Of a DNA stretch of 64,000 nt, positions 21,818 to 33,004 are shown one piece after another. The DNA comes from Bufo bufo (lineage: Eukaryota > Chordata > Amphibia > Anura > Bufonidae), in NCBI RefSeq assembly GCF_905171765.1, contig NC_053390.1, positions 589,428,293 to 589,492,292 on the forward strand, written 5' to 3'. A model generated the notes under the pieces. It ran no database searches. It had not been told where the DNA came from and saw only the letters and a list, made by a program, of their open reading frames with translations. The first letter of the stretch is position 1; each line of letters opens with the position of its first letter. The position numbers and the translations under genes are program-made.

Positions 21818-22260
21818 TGTAAAAGTTCAAATCTCCCCCTTTTCCCAAAACCAAAATACTTAACCAATAAAAAAAAAACACATCATGGGCATCGCCGTAT
21901 GTGAAAACTCACATACTATCAAAATATAACAATATTAATCCCATAAGCCGAATGGCGTAACGGGAAAAAATAACAGATAATTCGCCATTTTTTGTCACTT
22001 CAATGCCCCATAAAGTTTTTATAAAAAGTGTGGTATTGTTGTTATTGTATTGACCTGGAGAATGAAGGTAACAGTTTAACTGGCCGAATTTTTTTCCAAT
22101 TCCACCTCATTTGGAATTTTTCCCCCGCTTCCCAATACATTGTATGCAACCATAAATGGTGGCATTAGAAAGTACACCATGTCCTACAAAAAGTAAGCTG
22201 TCATAAGGCTATGTTACAACTGGGAAGACGGGGAGTGAAAACGAAAATGCAAGAATGGAA
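21818..22260. repeat. Right part of the repeat split by Tc1
   Basis: Continues the sequence interrupted at 20220. No coding potential. Confidence 0.4.
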
Positions 22261-22261
22261 A

Positions 22262-22500
22262 ATCACCCTTTCCTCTAATGATTAAGCACTCTTGAGTGGA
22301 ATCCATCTGGACCCGGAGCCTTGTTTACATTTACTTTATTTAACTTAGCTTGGACCATATCTACAGTTAGCCTACTTAGTATGTTACGGGATGTATTAAC
22401 ATTACTGACACCGCTGACATCAGCTCCTTTCTCTTGTATGTACAGAGCTGAAAAACCCATTTAGTAGCTCTGCCTTTTCCTGATCCGTAGTAACCACTAA
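22262..22500 (-). pseudogene. CR1/L2-type LINE fragment
   Basis: The minus-strand frame contains KVNVNKAPGPDGFHSRVL, the conserved block before the RT fingers of CR1/L2 LINEs (compare KIKIDKSPGPDGIHPRIL at 31130). The remainder is absent. Confidence 0.75.
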
Positions 22501-22839
22501 CCTCTCATTTATATATTTGTAGCCCCTTCATGACACAGCGACAGTTTTTGTTTTTGTTTTCCACTCCCTGCATTCCCAGAGTCATAACTTTTTTTATTTT
22601 TCTGTTCACATAGCCATATGAAGACCCCTTCTCCCATATACTACACTGGTTTAATACAGTAGTATATGGGAATTTCAGTATTCTTATTGAACACTGCCAC
22701 CTGCAGGCATTCATGAGAATATACCTGTGATAGGTCTGGTAGCCTCTAGCATGCGACAGCCTATCACCACCAGCAAATGGCCTTCCTGATGTCAGCACTT
22801 TCCCGATCTCACAATTGACCATGGCATAATCACCAATCT

Positions 22840-22998
22840 CAGAATTTTTTATTCCCCTAAAGTGAGGAAAATTGGCTTTTACCTCACAGGGTTTTTTTGC
22901 CTTCCTCTGGATCAACTTGCAGGATAACAGGCCGAACTGGATGGACAAATGTCTTTTTTCGGCCTTATGTACTATGTTACTATGTTACTATGTTACTA
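22840..22998 (+). mobile_element. 5'-truncated CR1 LINE 3' end with 8-bp tail
   Basis: It matches the 3' end of the LINE at 29450 in opposite orientation (ATTCCCCTAAAGTGAGG, GGATGGACAAATGTC). It ends in about three copies of TACTATGT. An octamer tail and heavy 5' truncation are CR1 features. Confidence 0.85.
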
Positions 22999-23111
22999 GA
23001 CATTAGCCCCAGATGTCAGCAGAAATCCCACGGCTATGGTGCCCACTCTGGAGCAGGCATCATGTTTAGAGTGCCATTTCTGCTGTAGGATGGATGTTAT
23101 GAAGCCGTTAA

Positions 23112-23656
23112 AGGGAGTCTGTCACCACATTTGAGCCTATTAGACAGATCCAATAGCGTTATACGTGCCACCCAGAAGTTTAAACCGGTACCTTTGTTGC
23201 ATATACCGGAGTCTTGTTTCAGCCAAAAATGAACTTTGTAGGTTCTGTAAATGCGCCCTCTCAAGTGCCCAGGGCGGCGTCTCAATCTTCCGAGCCCAAG
23301 ACCGGACCTCCCCAACGGCTCCTAACCCCGCCCTCCATGTGCCTCTGCCCGCCCGTTTACGCTCCTCCTCTCTCCTGCGGCGCAGTGGAAAAGGAGAGAG
23401 GAGGAGCGTAAACGGGCGGGCAGAGGCACACGGAGGGCGGGGTTATGAGCCGTTGGGGAGGTCCGGTCTTGGGCTCGGAAGATTGAGATGCCGCCCTGGG
23501 CACTTGAGAGGGCGCATTTACAGAACCTACAAAGTTCATTTTTGGCTGAAACAAGACTCCGGTATATGCAACAAAGGTACCGTTTTAAACTTCTGGGTGG
23601 CACATATAACGCTATTGGATCTGTCTAATAGGCTCAAATGTGGTGACAGACTCCCT
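23112..23656. mobile_element. T2/Kolobok-type long foldback MITE
   Basis: TTAA (23108-23111, 23657-23660) flanks AGGGAGTCTGTCACC and GGTGACAGACTCCCT. Two arms of about 260 bases are nearly identical inverted copies, meeting near CGGCGCAGTGGAAAAGG. The open frames over it are mirror images of each other and not genes. The high arm identity suggests a young element. Confidence 0.92.
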
Positions 23657-23660
23657 TTAA

Positions 23661-24120
23661 AGAAATTTTGGGGATCCGTTTTGTCCACCTGTCATTCATT
23701 TATATTTTTGCAGATGCTATATCTTTTTTTACAGATTTTATTAAGCCTTTAGTAAATTTCAAAGACTATAGCTGACCCCTTAGATTAGTATTTTTTTTAA
23801 ATGCCCTGTTTGTCATTTATTGCCCTTTTTATAGTAGCTGTAAGCCATGGGTGTTTAATTTTATCTTGCGTGTGACTTATATTGAAGTCAATGGAGTGAA
23901 TGTCGTGCTAGACTTGCAACACAAAATCCAGCATGTCTGTATTTTTTGTGTCATGTGGCAACATATTCCGTGTCACATTGCGACACCATGGACTTAGATT
24001 ACATGAAATGTTGTGCATCACAAGTCGCCGTGTAGCCCTAGTCTTACAGTATAAAGAAGGAAGAAAGAACCTATAGCAGAGTTGTCAGTAGGAGGGGAAA
24101 TCATATAGGTTGTATCAGTA
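23661..24120. other. No gene; MITE fragment at the right
   Basis: About 23870-24042 resembles the CCGTGTAGCC family also seen near 24996 and 27268. The rest is AT-rich and unassigned. Confidence 0.4.
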
Positions 24121-24123
24121 TAA

Positions 24124-24452
24124 GGCCTCATACACACGCCAGTTGTTTTTCTCGGTCTCCGTTCCGTTTTTTTTTTTTGCGGATAGGATGGGGACCCATT
24201 CATTTCAATGGGTCAGCAAAAAAATGCTGATAGTTCATCCGTTTGTGTTACGCGTCCGTTGTCCGTGTTTCCCTTCAGCAAAAAAATAGCGCATGTCCTA
24301 CTTTTTTCACATTTGCGGACAAGTATAGGCATTTATTACAAGGGATCTGTGGAAAAAAACGGATCCTCCCAAAAAAACGGATGCCGCATCCGTTTTTTTT
24401 AGCGGACACACAATTTGCGGACGCAAAAAACAACTGTCGTGTGCATGAGGCC
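24124..24452. mobile_element. Harbinger-like MITE, GGCCTCATRCACACG family
   Basis: TAA (24121-24123, 24453-24455) flanks GGCCTCATACACACG and CGTGTGCATGAGGCC. It is related to the element at 1521-1833. Confidence 0.85.
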
Positions 24453-24455
24453 TAA

Positions 24456-24629
24456 GGGTACTTTCACACGTCAGTGTTTGGTCAGTGATTTTCATCAGTG
24501 ATTCTGAACCAAAACTAGGTGTGTGTCAAAAACACAGAACAAGTGTAAGTCTTTCTATTATACCTTATCTCTGTATAGCCTCCACTTTGGCTCACACTCA
24601 CTGATGCAAACACTGACGTGAATAAAGCC
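24456..24629. mobile_element. Harbinger-like MITE abutting its neighbour
   Basis: GGGTACTTTCACACGTCAGTG begins directly after the TAA that closes the previous element. The right end CACTGACGTGAATAAAGCC is eroded. Confidence 0.6.
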
Positions 24630-24995
24630 AAATGCAACATTATTTTTTTTACTAGTAAACCAATCAAATCCATAAAATAAATGACCTAATTACAGCAGTA
24701 TGCATGATATGGCCTGGCATGGGCCAGTAACATCTGGATTGACTACCTATATTATGGGCACAGCTATATGGCTGGCACAATGTAGTGGACAAGTCTGTGC
24801 TGAAGGCACTACTGTTTGGCTTACTCCTCGGTGTGGGCACATGTCTAGGGACAGTCTACCAAGCTCTGCTCTCAGTCAGGTCTCCAGCTGTCACACAGAG
24901 CCAAGGGGAAGGGCTGTGAAGCAGCTGAATGTAGGGAGCACTTCTCAGTGAAACCTCACCCTGGACGCTTTCAAGAGCAGAATTTGGCAGAATAA

Positions 24996-25215
24996 GGCTA
25001 GAGCTACACAGTGACATGGGTCGCACAACTTGTTGCCGAAAAGTCCCGCAACATTTTTTATAATGATAGTCAATGCTGTTGCACTGCGACGAGGTGCGAC
25101 ATGACAGTGGAAAACAATCCATCCAAGCAGCATGTCACATTGTCGCAGTGCGACACCATTGACTATCATTACAAAAAATTTCTGGACACATGTCATAGTG
25201 TAGTTGTACCCTTTT
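24996..25215. repeat. MITE of the CGTGTAGC family, degraded
   Basis: GGCTAGAGCTACACAGTGAC at the left and TCATAGTGTAGTTGTACCC at the right are related. ATTGACTATCATTACAAAAA and its complement occur inside. Confidence 0.5.
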
Positions 25216-25870
25216 TGTGGCGCGACTTACTGTAATGACATCTGCTCCAAAGGTATATTTGTACTGCTCTCCCCAGCCCTTACATCTTTGCTGTTAGCAG
25301 TTTATCATGGCCACAACTGCTGACAGACTCCATTTAGAAGGTAACTAAAATTTTGTAACGTTTTAGAAGTTTCTTAGAAAAAAAAAGATCTAGCATTCAG
25401 GAATCATGAAAAATCTATCTTTCTCCAACCTCATTACAACAAATTAATCACATAATTAACTGGTACTCCTCACATCACCAAAAACACAACTTGCCCACTA
25501 TAAAGCATGGTGCCAGAATTGTTCTTCCGGAAAATGTACATGTGGGAGGCACTGCGAACCCTGAAGCTAGATAGTGAATGCCGCAACAAACAAAAAAAAA
25601 AGAGAAATCCTGGAGGAAAGCCTATTGCGGTCTCCAGTAGTGTCCAAAATGGCTTAACTTGATGAGTATTCTTGTGATGAGTGGCGGACTGTAGCCACAT
25701 CATAACAAGCATCCTTATCGTGCAGGTACTGCAGCCGTGTCGGTATGATCACAAGTGGAGATCAGAGAAGCCTCTGCCAAAGACTTTCCAAGCCCTTCTC
25801 ATGGCTGCTGACCCAGGTTCATAATGATCTGATGATCCCAGCGCCCCAAGGTACCGTGCTGAATTCAACT
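25216..25870. other. No gene recognised
   Basis: No splice-bounded coding segment, termini or tandem repeat was seen. Confidence 0.5.
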
Positions 25871-25876
25871 GAATAA

Positions 25877-26390
25877 GGGTACTTTCACACTAGCGTTTTT
25901 CTTTTCCGGCGCTGAGTTCCGTCCTAGGGGCTCAAATCCGGAAAAGAACTGATCAGTTTTATCCTAATGCATTCTGAATGGAGAGTAATCCGTTCAGGAT
26001 GCATCAGGATGTCTTCAGTTCAGTCTTTTTGACTGATCAGGCTTTTCAGAAAACCGTAGCATGTTGTATTTTTACCTCCGGCCAAAAATCCGGAACACTT
26101 TGACTGAACGCCGGATCAGGCCTTTTTCCCATTGACTTGCATTAACGCCGGATACGGCGCCGTGTGTTCTGTCAAAACGGATCCAGCATGTTAAACCCGA
26201 AAAATGTGAAAAAAAAAGTTAAAGTCCATAAATGGCGGATCCGTTTTTTCCAATGCATTTTTTCATTGTGATTAAAATCCTGATCAGGGTTCAAATGTAA
26301 TCAGTTTTCACATGTTTTTCCGGATCCGGCGGGCAGTTCTGTTGACGGAATTGAACGCCGGATTCAAACAACGCTAGTGTGAAAGTAGCC
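25877..26390. mobile_element. Harbinger-like MITE, GGGTACTTTCACAC family
   Basis: TAA precedes GGGTACTTTCACACTAGCG; CGCTAGTGTGAAAGTAGCC is followed by TTA. The interior shares CTTTTCCGG and GGATCCG words with 27661-28214. Confidence 0.8.
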
Positions 26391-26871
26391 TTATACAGCA
26401 GGGCATGGGAGCTGATGGCTTCCTACCCCATTGTCTATTAGGCCTGAAGTCCAGTAGGCAGTAAATTGGCACAGGTGGTCATGAAGCAATGACATCATCA
26501 AGACTGCCTGCGCCGGGTCTTAGGCGACATGATGATAGTGTCACCAGTGCCTGCACTGGTGATTATGTAATCCACTTGTAGTTCCTCCATTATCCCTAGT
26601 TATTGGGGTTTACCGAAGATGACTCGTTTTATAGCCTGTGTATACAATTTTGTCTACTCCAAGCAGTGATATCCCATAGAGGTGCGGGTTTATAAGATGA
26701 CGCATTCTCTGTCCCTTGTCTTTCAGAGATGCATGTGTTTTTCTGAAGAAATATAAATAATTTATGCTTTGGGCGTTAACTAAAGTAAGCTGTAAAAGTG
26801 TCCCTGTATAAGATTTGCTGCGCTGACATATTCAAAATGGATTATTTTCCTCAGCAAAGAAAGATGTGCTA
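26391..26871. other. No gene recognised
   Basis: Unassigned intronic sequence between two MITEs. Confidence 0.5.
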
Positions 26872-26874
26872 TAA

Positions 26875-27182
26875 GGGTCCATTCACACGTCCGTGTGTGT
26901 TTTACAGATCCGTGAATCCGCAAAACACGGACATCGGCGATGTGCGTTCCGCATTTTGCAGACCGCACATCGCCGGCACTTGATAGAAAATACCTATTCT
27001 TGTCCGCATTTGTGGACAAGAATAGGACATGTTCTATTTTTTTCGGGATCGGAATTGCGGACCCGGAAGTGCGGACCCGCAATTCCGGATCCGGGCAGCA
27101 CATCGTGCTGCCCCATAGAAATTAATGGGTCCGCAATGCCGTTCAAAATGCGGAACGAAATTGCGGACGTGTGAATGGACCC
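26875..27182. mobile_element. Harbinger-like MITE, GGGTCCATTCACACG family
   Basis: GGGTCCATTCACACGTCCG and CGGACGTGTGAATGGACCC are near-perfect inverted ends, preceded by TAA and followed by TTA. Inside is CCTATTCTTGTCCGC with its inverted partner, as in 1521-1833. Confidence 0.83.
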
Positions 27183-27267
27183 TTAGTGAGTCCTGCTCGT
27201 TCTATCAAAAAAGAAATACAAAAAACTTGAACCATTATTCTGCCAGAAGTAGATCCAAATCTAAAGG

Positions 27268-27395
27268 CAAGGCTACGGCTACATGCCGACGTGGATTTTT
27301 GTGCGACTGTTGTGATGCAGTCGCAGCATGTCACAGTGCAACCCCATTGACTATCATTACAAAAAATGTTGCACGATTTATTGCCGTGTAGCTTC
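27268..27395. repeat. MITE of the CGTGTAGC family
   Basis: AAGGCTACGGCTACATGCCG and TTGCCGTGTAGC are its ends. It shares CCCCATTGACTATCATTAC with 24996-25215. Confidence 0.55.
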
Positions 27396-27660
27396 TCACT
27401 TTTTTGTCGCCATGAAGCTGTATCCTAAAAGATAAAGAAAAATACCCACAAATCACATCTTCCTCATTCAAAAAACTGCACCAAAAACTTTCAGTGTGAT
27501 TCCAGCCTTAACAATAATTTCTTAGCTGTGCTATTTGCCAAAGCAGTCGCCTGATTGAATGTGTCCAGCGCCTGAAAACAGTGGAATATCATCACTTCTA
27601 TATTTTAGACACTTCTCATTTGGCCACTCTTTTGTTATTGATATTGAACAGCCCTTGTAA

Positions 27661-28214
27661 GGGTACTTTCACACCAGCGTTTTTCTTTTCCGGCATTGAG
27701 TTCCGTCCTAGGGGCTCAATACCGGAAAAGAACTGATCAGTTTTATCCCCATGCATTCTGAATGCAGAGAAATCCGTTCAGGATGCATCAGGATGTCTTC
27801 AGTTCAGTCACTGAACTGTGTTTTGGACGGAGGAAATACTGCAGCATGCTACGGTATTATCTCCGTCCAAAATTCCGGATCAGTTGCCGGAATTCTGGAT
27901 CCGGCACTAATTTACATTGAAATATATTAGTGCATTAAAAATACCGAAATGCCAGATCTGTCCTTCCGGTCTGCGCATGCGCACATCGGTAAAAATGTGA
28001 AAAAAATATATAACGGATCCGTTTCTCCGGATGACATGGACCGGAAAAACGGATCCGGTATTGCAATGCATTTTTCTGACTGATTAGGCATTTTTCTGAC
28101 TGATCAGGATCCTGATCAGTCTGAAAAATGCCTGATCAGTCAGAAAAAATGACATGCGTTTGCATACAACAGAACTGCCTGCCAGAATCAAACAACGCAA
28201 GTGTGAAAGTACCC
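27661..28214. mobile_element. Harbinger-like MITE, GGGTACTTTCACAC family
   Basis: Perfect TAA duplications (27658-27660, 28215-28217) flank GGGTACTTTCACACCAGCG and GTGTGAAAGTACCC. One GCGCATGCGC is at 27973-27982. Non-coding. Confidence 0.88.
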
Positions 28215-28217
28215 TAA

Positions 28218-29289
28218 GGCCCATTCTTGTTATGTTTGGGAATGTCCTCAGAATTTCAAGAAAATACCTTTTTCATTGAAGTTTTTTCCAGTAGTTACCA
28301 TAGTTTTTTATCTGGTAAATAAGCCTCACCGCGTGTCTGTACAAGGTTAGTGCAATCATCGCACACAGATGATACTGTAACACAGGACTGGAGAGAAGAG
28401 GAATGTGTCGGACTATGTTACTATAGCAATAATATTGCTAGATCTTATCATTAGGTAATGTCCTTGCATAAATGTGAATGGTCCAATAATAAAAGTGGCA
28501 ACAATGATTAATACTGGCAGAGTAAGGTCACACGAGGTTCAGACGCTTATTACATATTGATTTCTACACTGGGAAGCATATACTTTGTGAATGAAGCACA
28601 GCACTGTTTCACTACCATTATGATAAAATTAGATTGTATTGTCATTTTCTTGTGTCTTTATCACAGATAGTTTAACCAGTTCAAGACCGAGACATTTTTC
28701 CCAGTTCAGGACCAGATCCATATTTTCTTTTAGCACTTGCAGGTCATTTGCAGGTTTTTCAAATTTTTCTCAATTTTTTTTAATAGCACACTGTGCAACT
28801 AAAATACTTTTTATTATTATGTTTCTTTTCCATTATGCCGGGGGTTGGGCTAGTACTAGTGAATTTGTATTATAATTTTGTCTTTTTCTTTTACACATTG
28901 TGCTGCGCATAAGATCATACAATGTTTTTGGGTGCATTTGAACATACAATATATTTTTTTTATAACTAGAGCTAGTATATTAACTCCAGTTACAGGAGGA
29001 ACAGCCTCTGGGTCTTCACCGCAGATCTGATCTGAGTCTGATAAGACCAAGCAGCTCCTACAGTTACCCGGCGGGCAGACGATCACTGGGGTAGGAGCAG
29101 GAAGCTTCATGGCTGTTTTCTAAATTCTATACACAGTGTCCATTTAGCTCTGTGTGTACAGCAGTTGGGATGGTAAAAATGGAAATGATATCATTATCTG
29201 CCTTCTGTAGGCCTTCTCAACCAGTTGGACGGCAAGGATGAAACATCCTCACAGAATCATATGCAGACCAGTGGGACATTTTAAGACAT
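28218..29289. other. No gene; repeat-like AT-rich sequence
   Basis: The segment 28660-28990 resembles the non-coding frog repeats at 14100 and 50700. Nothing codes. Confidence 0.4.
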
Positions 29290-29449
29290 TTGTCTGTCAG
29301 CAAGCAGTTTAAAGCATACAGATGTAATCCGTGTACTGTCCACATCCATGTCGCTGCAAAATATAGAACATGTCCTTTTCTTGCCTGTTTTGTGGATAAG
29401 GATAGCCAGTTCTAATGAACGGAGTGAGAAAATTGCGGCATGCACACAG
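29290..29449. repeat. Degraded Harbinger-like MITE fragment
   Basis: ACATGTCCTTTTCTTGCC and GCGGCATGCACAC echo the 1521 family. Confidence 0.4.
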
Positions 29450-29653
29450 TTACATAGTAACATAGTACATAAGGCCGAAAAAAGACATTTGTCCATCCAG
29501 TTCGGCCTGTCATCCTGCAAGTTGATCCAGAGAAAGGCAAAAAAAAAAACCCTGTGAGGTAGAAGCCAATTTTCCTCACTTTAGGGGAATAAAAAATCCC
29601 TTCCCGACTCCAATCAGGCAATAAGAATAACTCCCTGGATCAACGACCCCTCT

Positions 29654-31216
29654 CTAGTAGCTATATCCTGTAATATTATTACGCTCCAGAAATACATCCA
29701 GGCCCCTCTTGAATTCCTTTATTGTACTCACCATCACCACCTCCTCAGGCAGAGAGTTCCATAGTCTCACTGCTCTTACCGTAAAGAATCCTCTTCTATG
29801 TTTGTGTACAAACCTTCTTTCCTCCAGACGCAGAGGATGTCCCCTCGTCACAGTCACAGTCTTGGGGATAAATAGATGATGGGATAAATTTCTGTACTGA
29901 CCCCTGATATATTTATACATAGTAATTAGATCTCCCCTCAATCGTCTTTTTTCTAAAGTGAATAACCCTAATTTTGATAATCTTTCAGGGTACTGTAGTT
30001 GCCCCATTCCAGTTATTACTTTAGTTACCCTCCTCTGGACCCTCTCCAGCTCTGCTATGTCTGCCTTGTTCACAGGAGCCCAGAACTGTACACAGTACTC
30101 CATGTGTGGTCTGACTAATGATTTGTAAAGTGGTAGGACTATGTTCTCACCACGGGCATCAATGCCCCTTTTGATGCAACCCATTATCTTATTGGCCTTG
30201 GCAGCAGCTGCCTGACACTGGTTTTTGCAGCTTAGTTTGCTGTTTATTAAAATTCCTAGATCCTTTTCCATGTCAGTGTTACCGAGTGTTTTACCATTTA
30301 GTATGTACTGGTGACTTGCATTATTCCTTCCCATGTGCATAACTTTACATTTGTCAGTGTTAAACCTCATCTGCCACTTATCTGTCCAAGCCTCCAGACT
30401 ATCCAGATCGCTCTGTAGTAGTATACTGTCCTCTTCAGTGTTAATTACTTTACACAGTTTAGTGTCATCTGCGAAATTTGATATTTTACTATGCATGCCT
30501 TCTACAAGATCATTAATAAATATATTGAAGAGAATAGGGCCCAATACTGACCCCTGAGGTACTCCACTAGTGACAGTGACCAAATCTGAGTGTGTACCGT
30601 TAATAACCACCCTCTGTTTTCTATCCCTCAGCCAGTTACTTACCCACATACAGACATTTTCTCCCAGTCCGAGCATTCTCATTTCATATACAAACCTTTT
30701 ATGTGGTACAGTGTCAAATGCTTTGGAGAAGTCCAGATATACGACATCCATTGATTCGCCTCTGTCAAGTCTAGAACTTACCTCCTCATAGAAACTGATT
30801 AAATTAGTTTGGCATGACCGATCCCTCATGAAGCCATGCTGATATGGCGTTATTTGCTTATTTCCGTTGAGTTGTTCTAACATAGCATCTCTCAGAAAAC
30901 CTTCAAACAGTTTACCCACAACAGATGTTAAACTTACCGGCCTATAGTTTCCAGGCTCTGTTTTTGGACCCTTTTTGAATATTGGCACCACATTTGCTAT
31001 GCTCCAATCCTGTGGGACATTCCCTGTCAGTATAGAGTCTGCAAATATCAGAAATAAGGGTCTGGCTATGACATTACTTAATTCCCTTAGGATACGGGGG
31101 TGTATGCCATCCGGTCCTGGCGATTTGTCTATTTTAATCTTTTTAAGTCGCTGTTGTACTTCTTCCTGGGTCAGACAGGACACTTTTAATGGGGAATTTA
31201 TTTTTACATTCAGCAT
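29654..31216 (-). CDS. CR1-type LINE ORF2 reverse transcriptase region
   Basis: A 520-codon open frame without stops. Reverse transcriptase copies LINE RNA at nicked target DNA. Landmarks are KSPGPDGIHPRIL (31-43), YLDFSKAFDTV with the catalytic Asp of motif A (160-170), SGVPQGSVLGPILFNIFIND (217-236) and the catalytic FADD (248-251), followed by the CR1 C-terminal region (HMGRN, AVRLWNSLPEEVV). The listed Met is internal; family members continue upstream into the linker and endonuclease, which here are broken by frameshifts. The RT fold is thus intact but detached from its endonuclease. CR1 rather than L2 is favoured by the octamer tail. Confidence 0.92.
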   Translation of the reverse strand: MLNVKINSPLKVSCLTQEEVQQRLKKIKIDKSPGPDGIHPRILRELSNVIARPLFLIFADSILTGNVPQDWSIANVVPIFKKGPKTEPGNYRPVSLTSVVGKLFEGFLRDAMLEQLNGNKQITPYQHGFMRDRSCQTNLISFYEEVSSRLDRGESMDVVYLDFSKAFDTVPHKRFVYEMRMLGLGENVCMWVSNWLRDRKQRVVINGTHSDLVTVTSGVPQGSVLGPILFNIFINDLVEGMHSKISNFADDTKLCKVINTEEDSILLQSDLDSLEAWTDKWQMRFNTDKCKVMHMGRNNASHQYILNGKTLGNTDMEKDLGILINSKLSCKNQCQAAAAKANKIMGCIKRGIDARGENIVLPLYKSLVRPHMEYCVQFWAPVNKADIAELERVQRRVTKVITGMGQLQYPERLSKLGLFTLEKRRLRGDLITMYKYIRGQYRNLSHHLFIPKTVTVTRGHPLRLEERRFVHKHRRGFFTVRAVRLWNSLPEEVVMVSTIKEFKRGLDVFLERNNITGYSY

Positions 31217-31359
31217 TTCATCTGACAGTTTATTTTCCTCAATGAATACATTGGAGAAAAAAATATTTAACAGCTTTGCTTTCTCCTCGTCGCTCTCTGC
31301 GACTCCCCCCTCATTACTCTTTAAAGGGCTGACACCTTCAGATTTATACTTTTTAACAT

Positions 31360-32293
31360 TTATATACCATAACTGAAGAACATTTTAGGGTTAGTTTTAC
31401 TCTCTTTGGCAATTAATTTCTCGGTCTCTAGTTTGGCCGCTTTTATTCGTTTTTTACATGTTCTATTTTTTTCCTTATAATTTTTCAGTGCTTCCGTGCT
31501 ACCCTCCTGTTTAAGTGTTTTATATGCTTTCTTTTTGTCATTTATTGCTTTCTTTACAGTTCTGTTTATCCACATTGGTTTCTTCTTGTTCCTTAACCTT
31601 TTATTCCCATACGGTATGTACCTCTCACAATGAGATTTTAGGATGCTTTTAAGATATCCCATTTTGTGGCTGTATTTTTATTTTTGAGGACTTTGTCCCA
31701 GTTAGTTAGGCCTGTGGCCTCTCTTAGTTGGCTAAATTTAGCTTTTTTGAAGTTTGGTATTTTTGTTCCTCCCTGTAGAAACGCTCTTTTGAATGATAAT
31801 TGGAAGGTTATTACTTTATGGTCACTATTTCCCAAGTGTCCCCCAACCTGCATGTCTGTTGTTCTATCAGGCCTATTGGTTAATACTAAGTCCAGTATGG
31901 CCGTCCCTCTAGTCGGGTCCTGAACCAGTTGGTAAAGATTATTGACAAGAACCTGTTTCCTTTATGAGATATACAGGTTTCAGTTTCCCAGTCTATATCT
32001 GGGTAGTTCAAGTCCCCCATAATAACCACCTCATTATGATTTGCCGCCTTGTCTATCTCATTTAGTAGTAGATTTTCTGTGGACTCTGGTATATTAGGTG
32101 GTTCATAGTAAACTCCTATTAGTAATTTATTATTGTTTTTAGCTCCATGTATCTCTACCCACAGTGCCTCCACATGTTCATGTCCCTCACTTATATCTTC
32201 CCAGATTGTGGGCTTTAGACAGGACTTTACATAAAGGCAAACCCCTCCCCCTCTCCGGTTTTGATGATCCTTTCTAAACAGACTGTAACCTTG
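31360..32293 (-). pseudogene. CR1 endonuclease C-terminal part and linker
   Basis: This is an APE-type endonuclease that nicks the target. The frame at 31886-32293 carries GYSLFRKDHQNRRGGGVCLY and the catalytic GDLNYPDIDWE. A frameshift near 31886 precedes NSDHKVITF with the catalytic SDH (31638-31853), and another precedes the basic linker (31360-31662). All motifs survive, but in three frames. Confidence 0.88.
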
Positions 32294-32988
32294 TGTAACG
32301 GTCACGTACACACACACACACACACAGGGGGAGGATAGTGACCACTGCGCTCCACCCTCACCCCTGGCCCTGCCTACTTGCCTCACGAGTCCTGATGACA
32401 GGGGACAACTGGACGCCAGTCCCTAACTTAGGATACGTGCAGGAAGGACAGACAAGACAAATAACGGATAGTGAACGGACCGGGAAAAAACCAAGAGGAC
32501 AACGCAGTACAGAGGGTTAAGCAAAGAAAGGTCAGGAGAAGCCGAGGTCATAAATACCAGGAGAGTCAAGAAGTACCAAAGGAGTCCGCAAAGAATAGTC
32601 AGGTGGAAGCCGAGGTCAATATACCAGGAAGGATGCGCAGTACAGGAGGAGCAGGCAAAGGATCGTCAGGGAACAGGATCAGGTAAGTACACAGGTATCC
32701 AACAACTGCCAGGAACCTAAATTAACAGGCAACCTGTGGCCAGCAGGCTGCCTGTATTTATAGTTGGGAGTGAGGGTCATGTGACGTGACCAGCGTCACA
32801 TGACCAACAGACCAACCAGTCGAGCACCGAGTGATCAGCTCGGCGCTCAAGGCAGACCTAGGAGCAGGGAGCCTCCCAGCTAGCAAAGCCGCCCTGGGAA
32901 CGAGGTCAAACACAGATCCTCGCTCCCGAAGCTAAGCAGCAGGTCTGCGGCTGATGGGAGACCGAGTGCGCCTTCGAGTGCGCCTACA
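32294..32988 (-). repeat. Chromovirus 3' LTR
   Basis: 695 bases with a variable AC run at 32307-32326. It is close to the 5' LTR, with roughly 15-20 substitutions by eye, suggesting a fairly recent insertion. Its inner end differs (GAGTGCGCCTACA here, GGCACCCCATTACA in the other copy). Confidence 0.93.
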
Positions 32989-33004
32989 GTACCCCCCCTT
33001 TTAC
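32989..33004 (-). promoter_or_regulatory. Polypurine tract of the chromovirus
   Basis: On the minus strand AAAAGGGGGGTAC lies directly before the 3' LTR and just after the integrase stop, the expected place for plus-strand priming. Confidence 0.8.

Noticed and set aside
23165..23752. 195-codon plus-strand frame and matching minus-strand frames
   Set aside because: The two arms of a T2 foldback encode mirror images of the same peptide; there is no gene.
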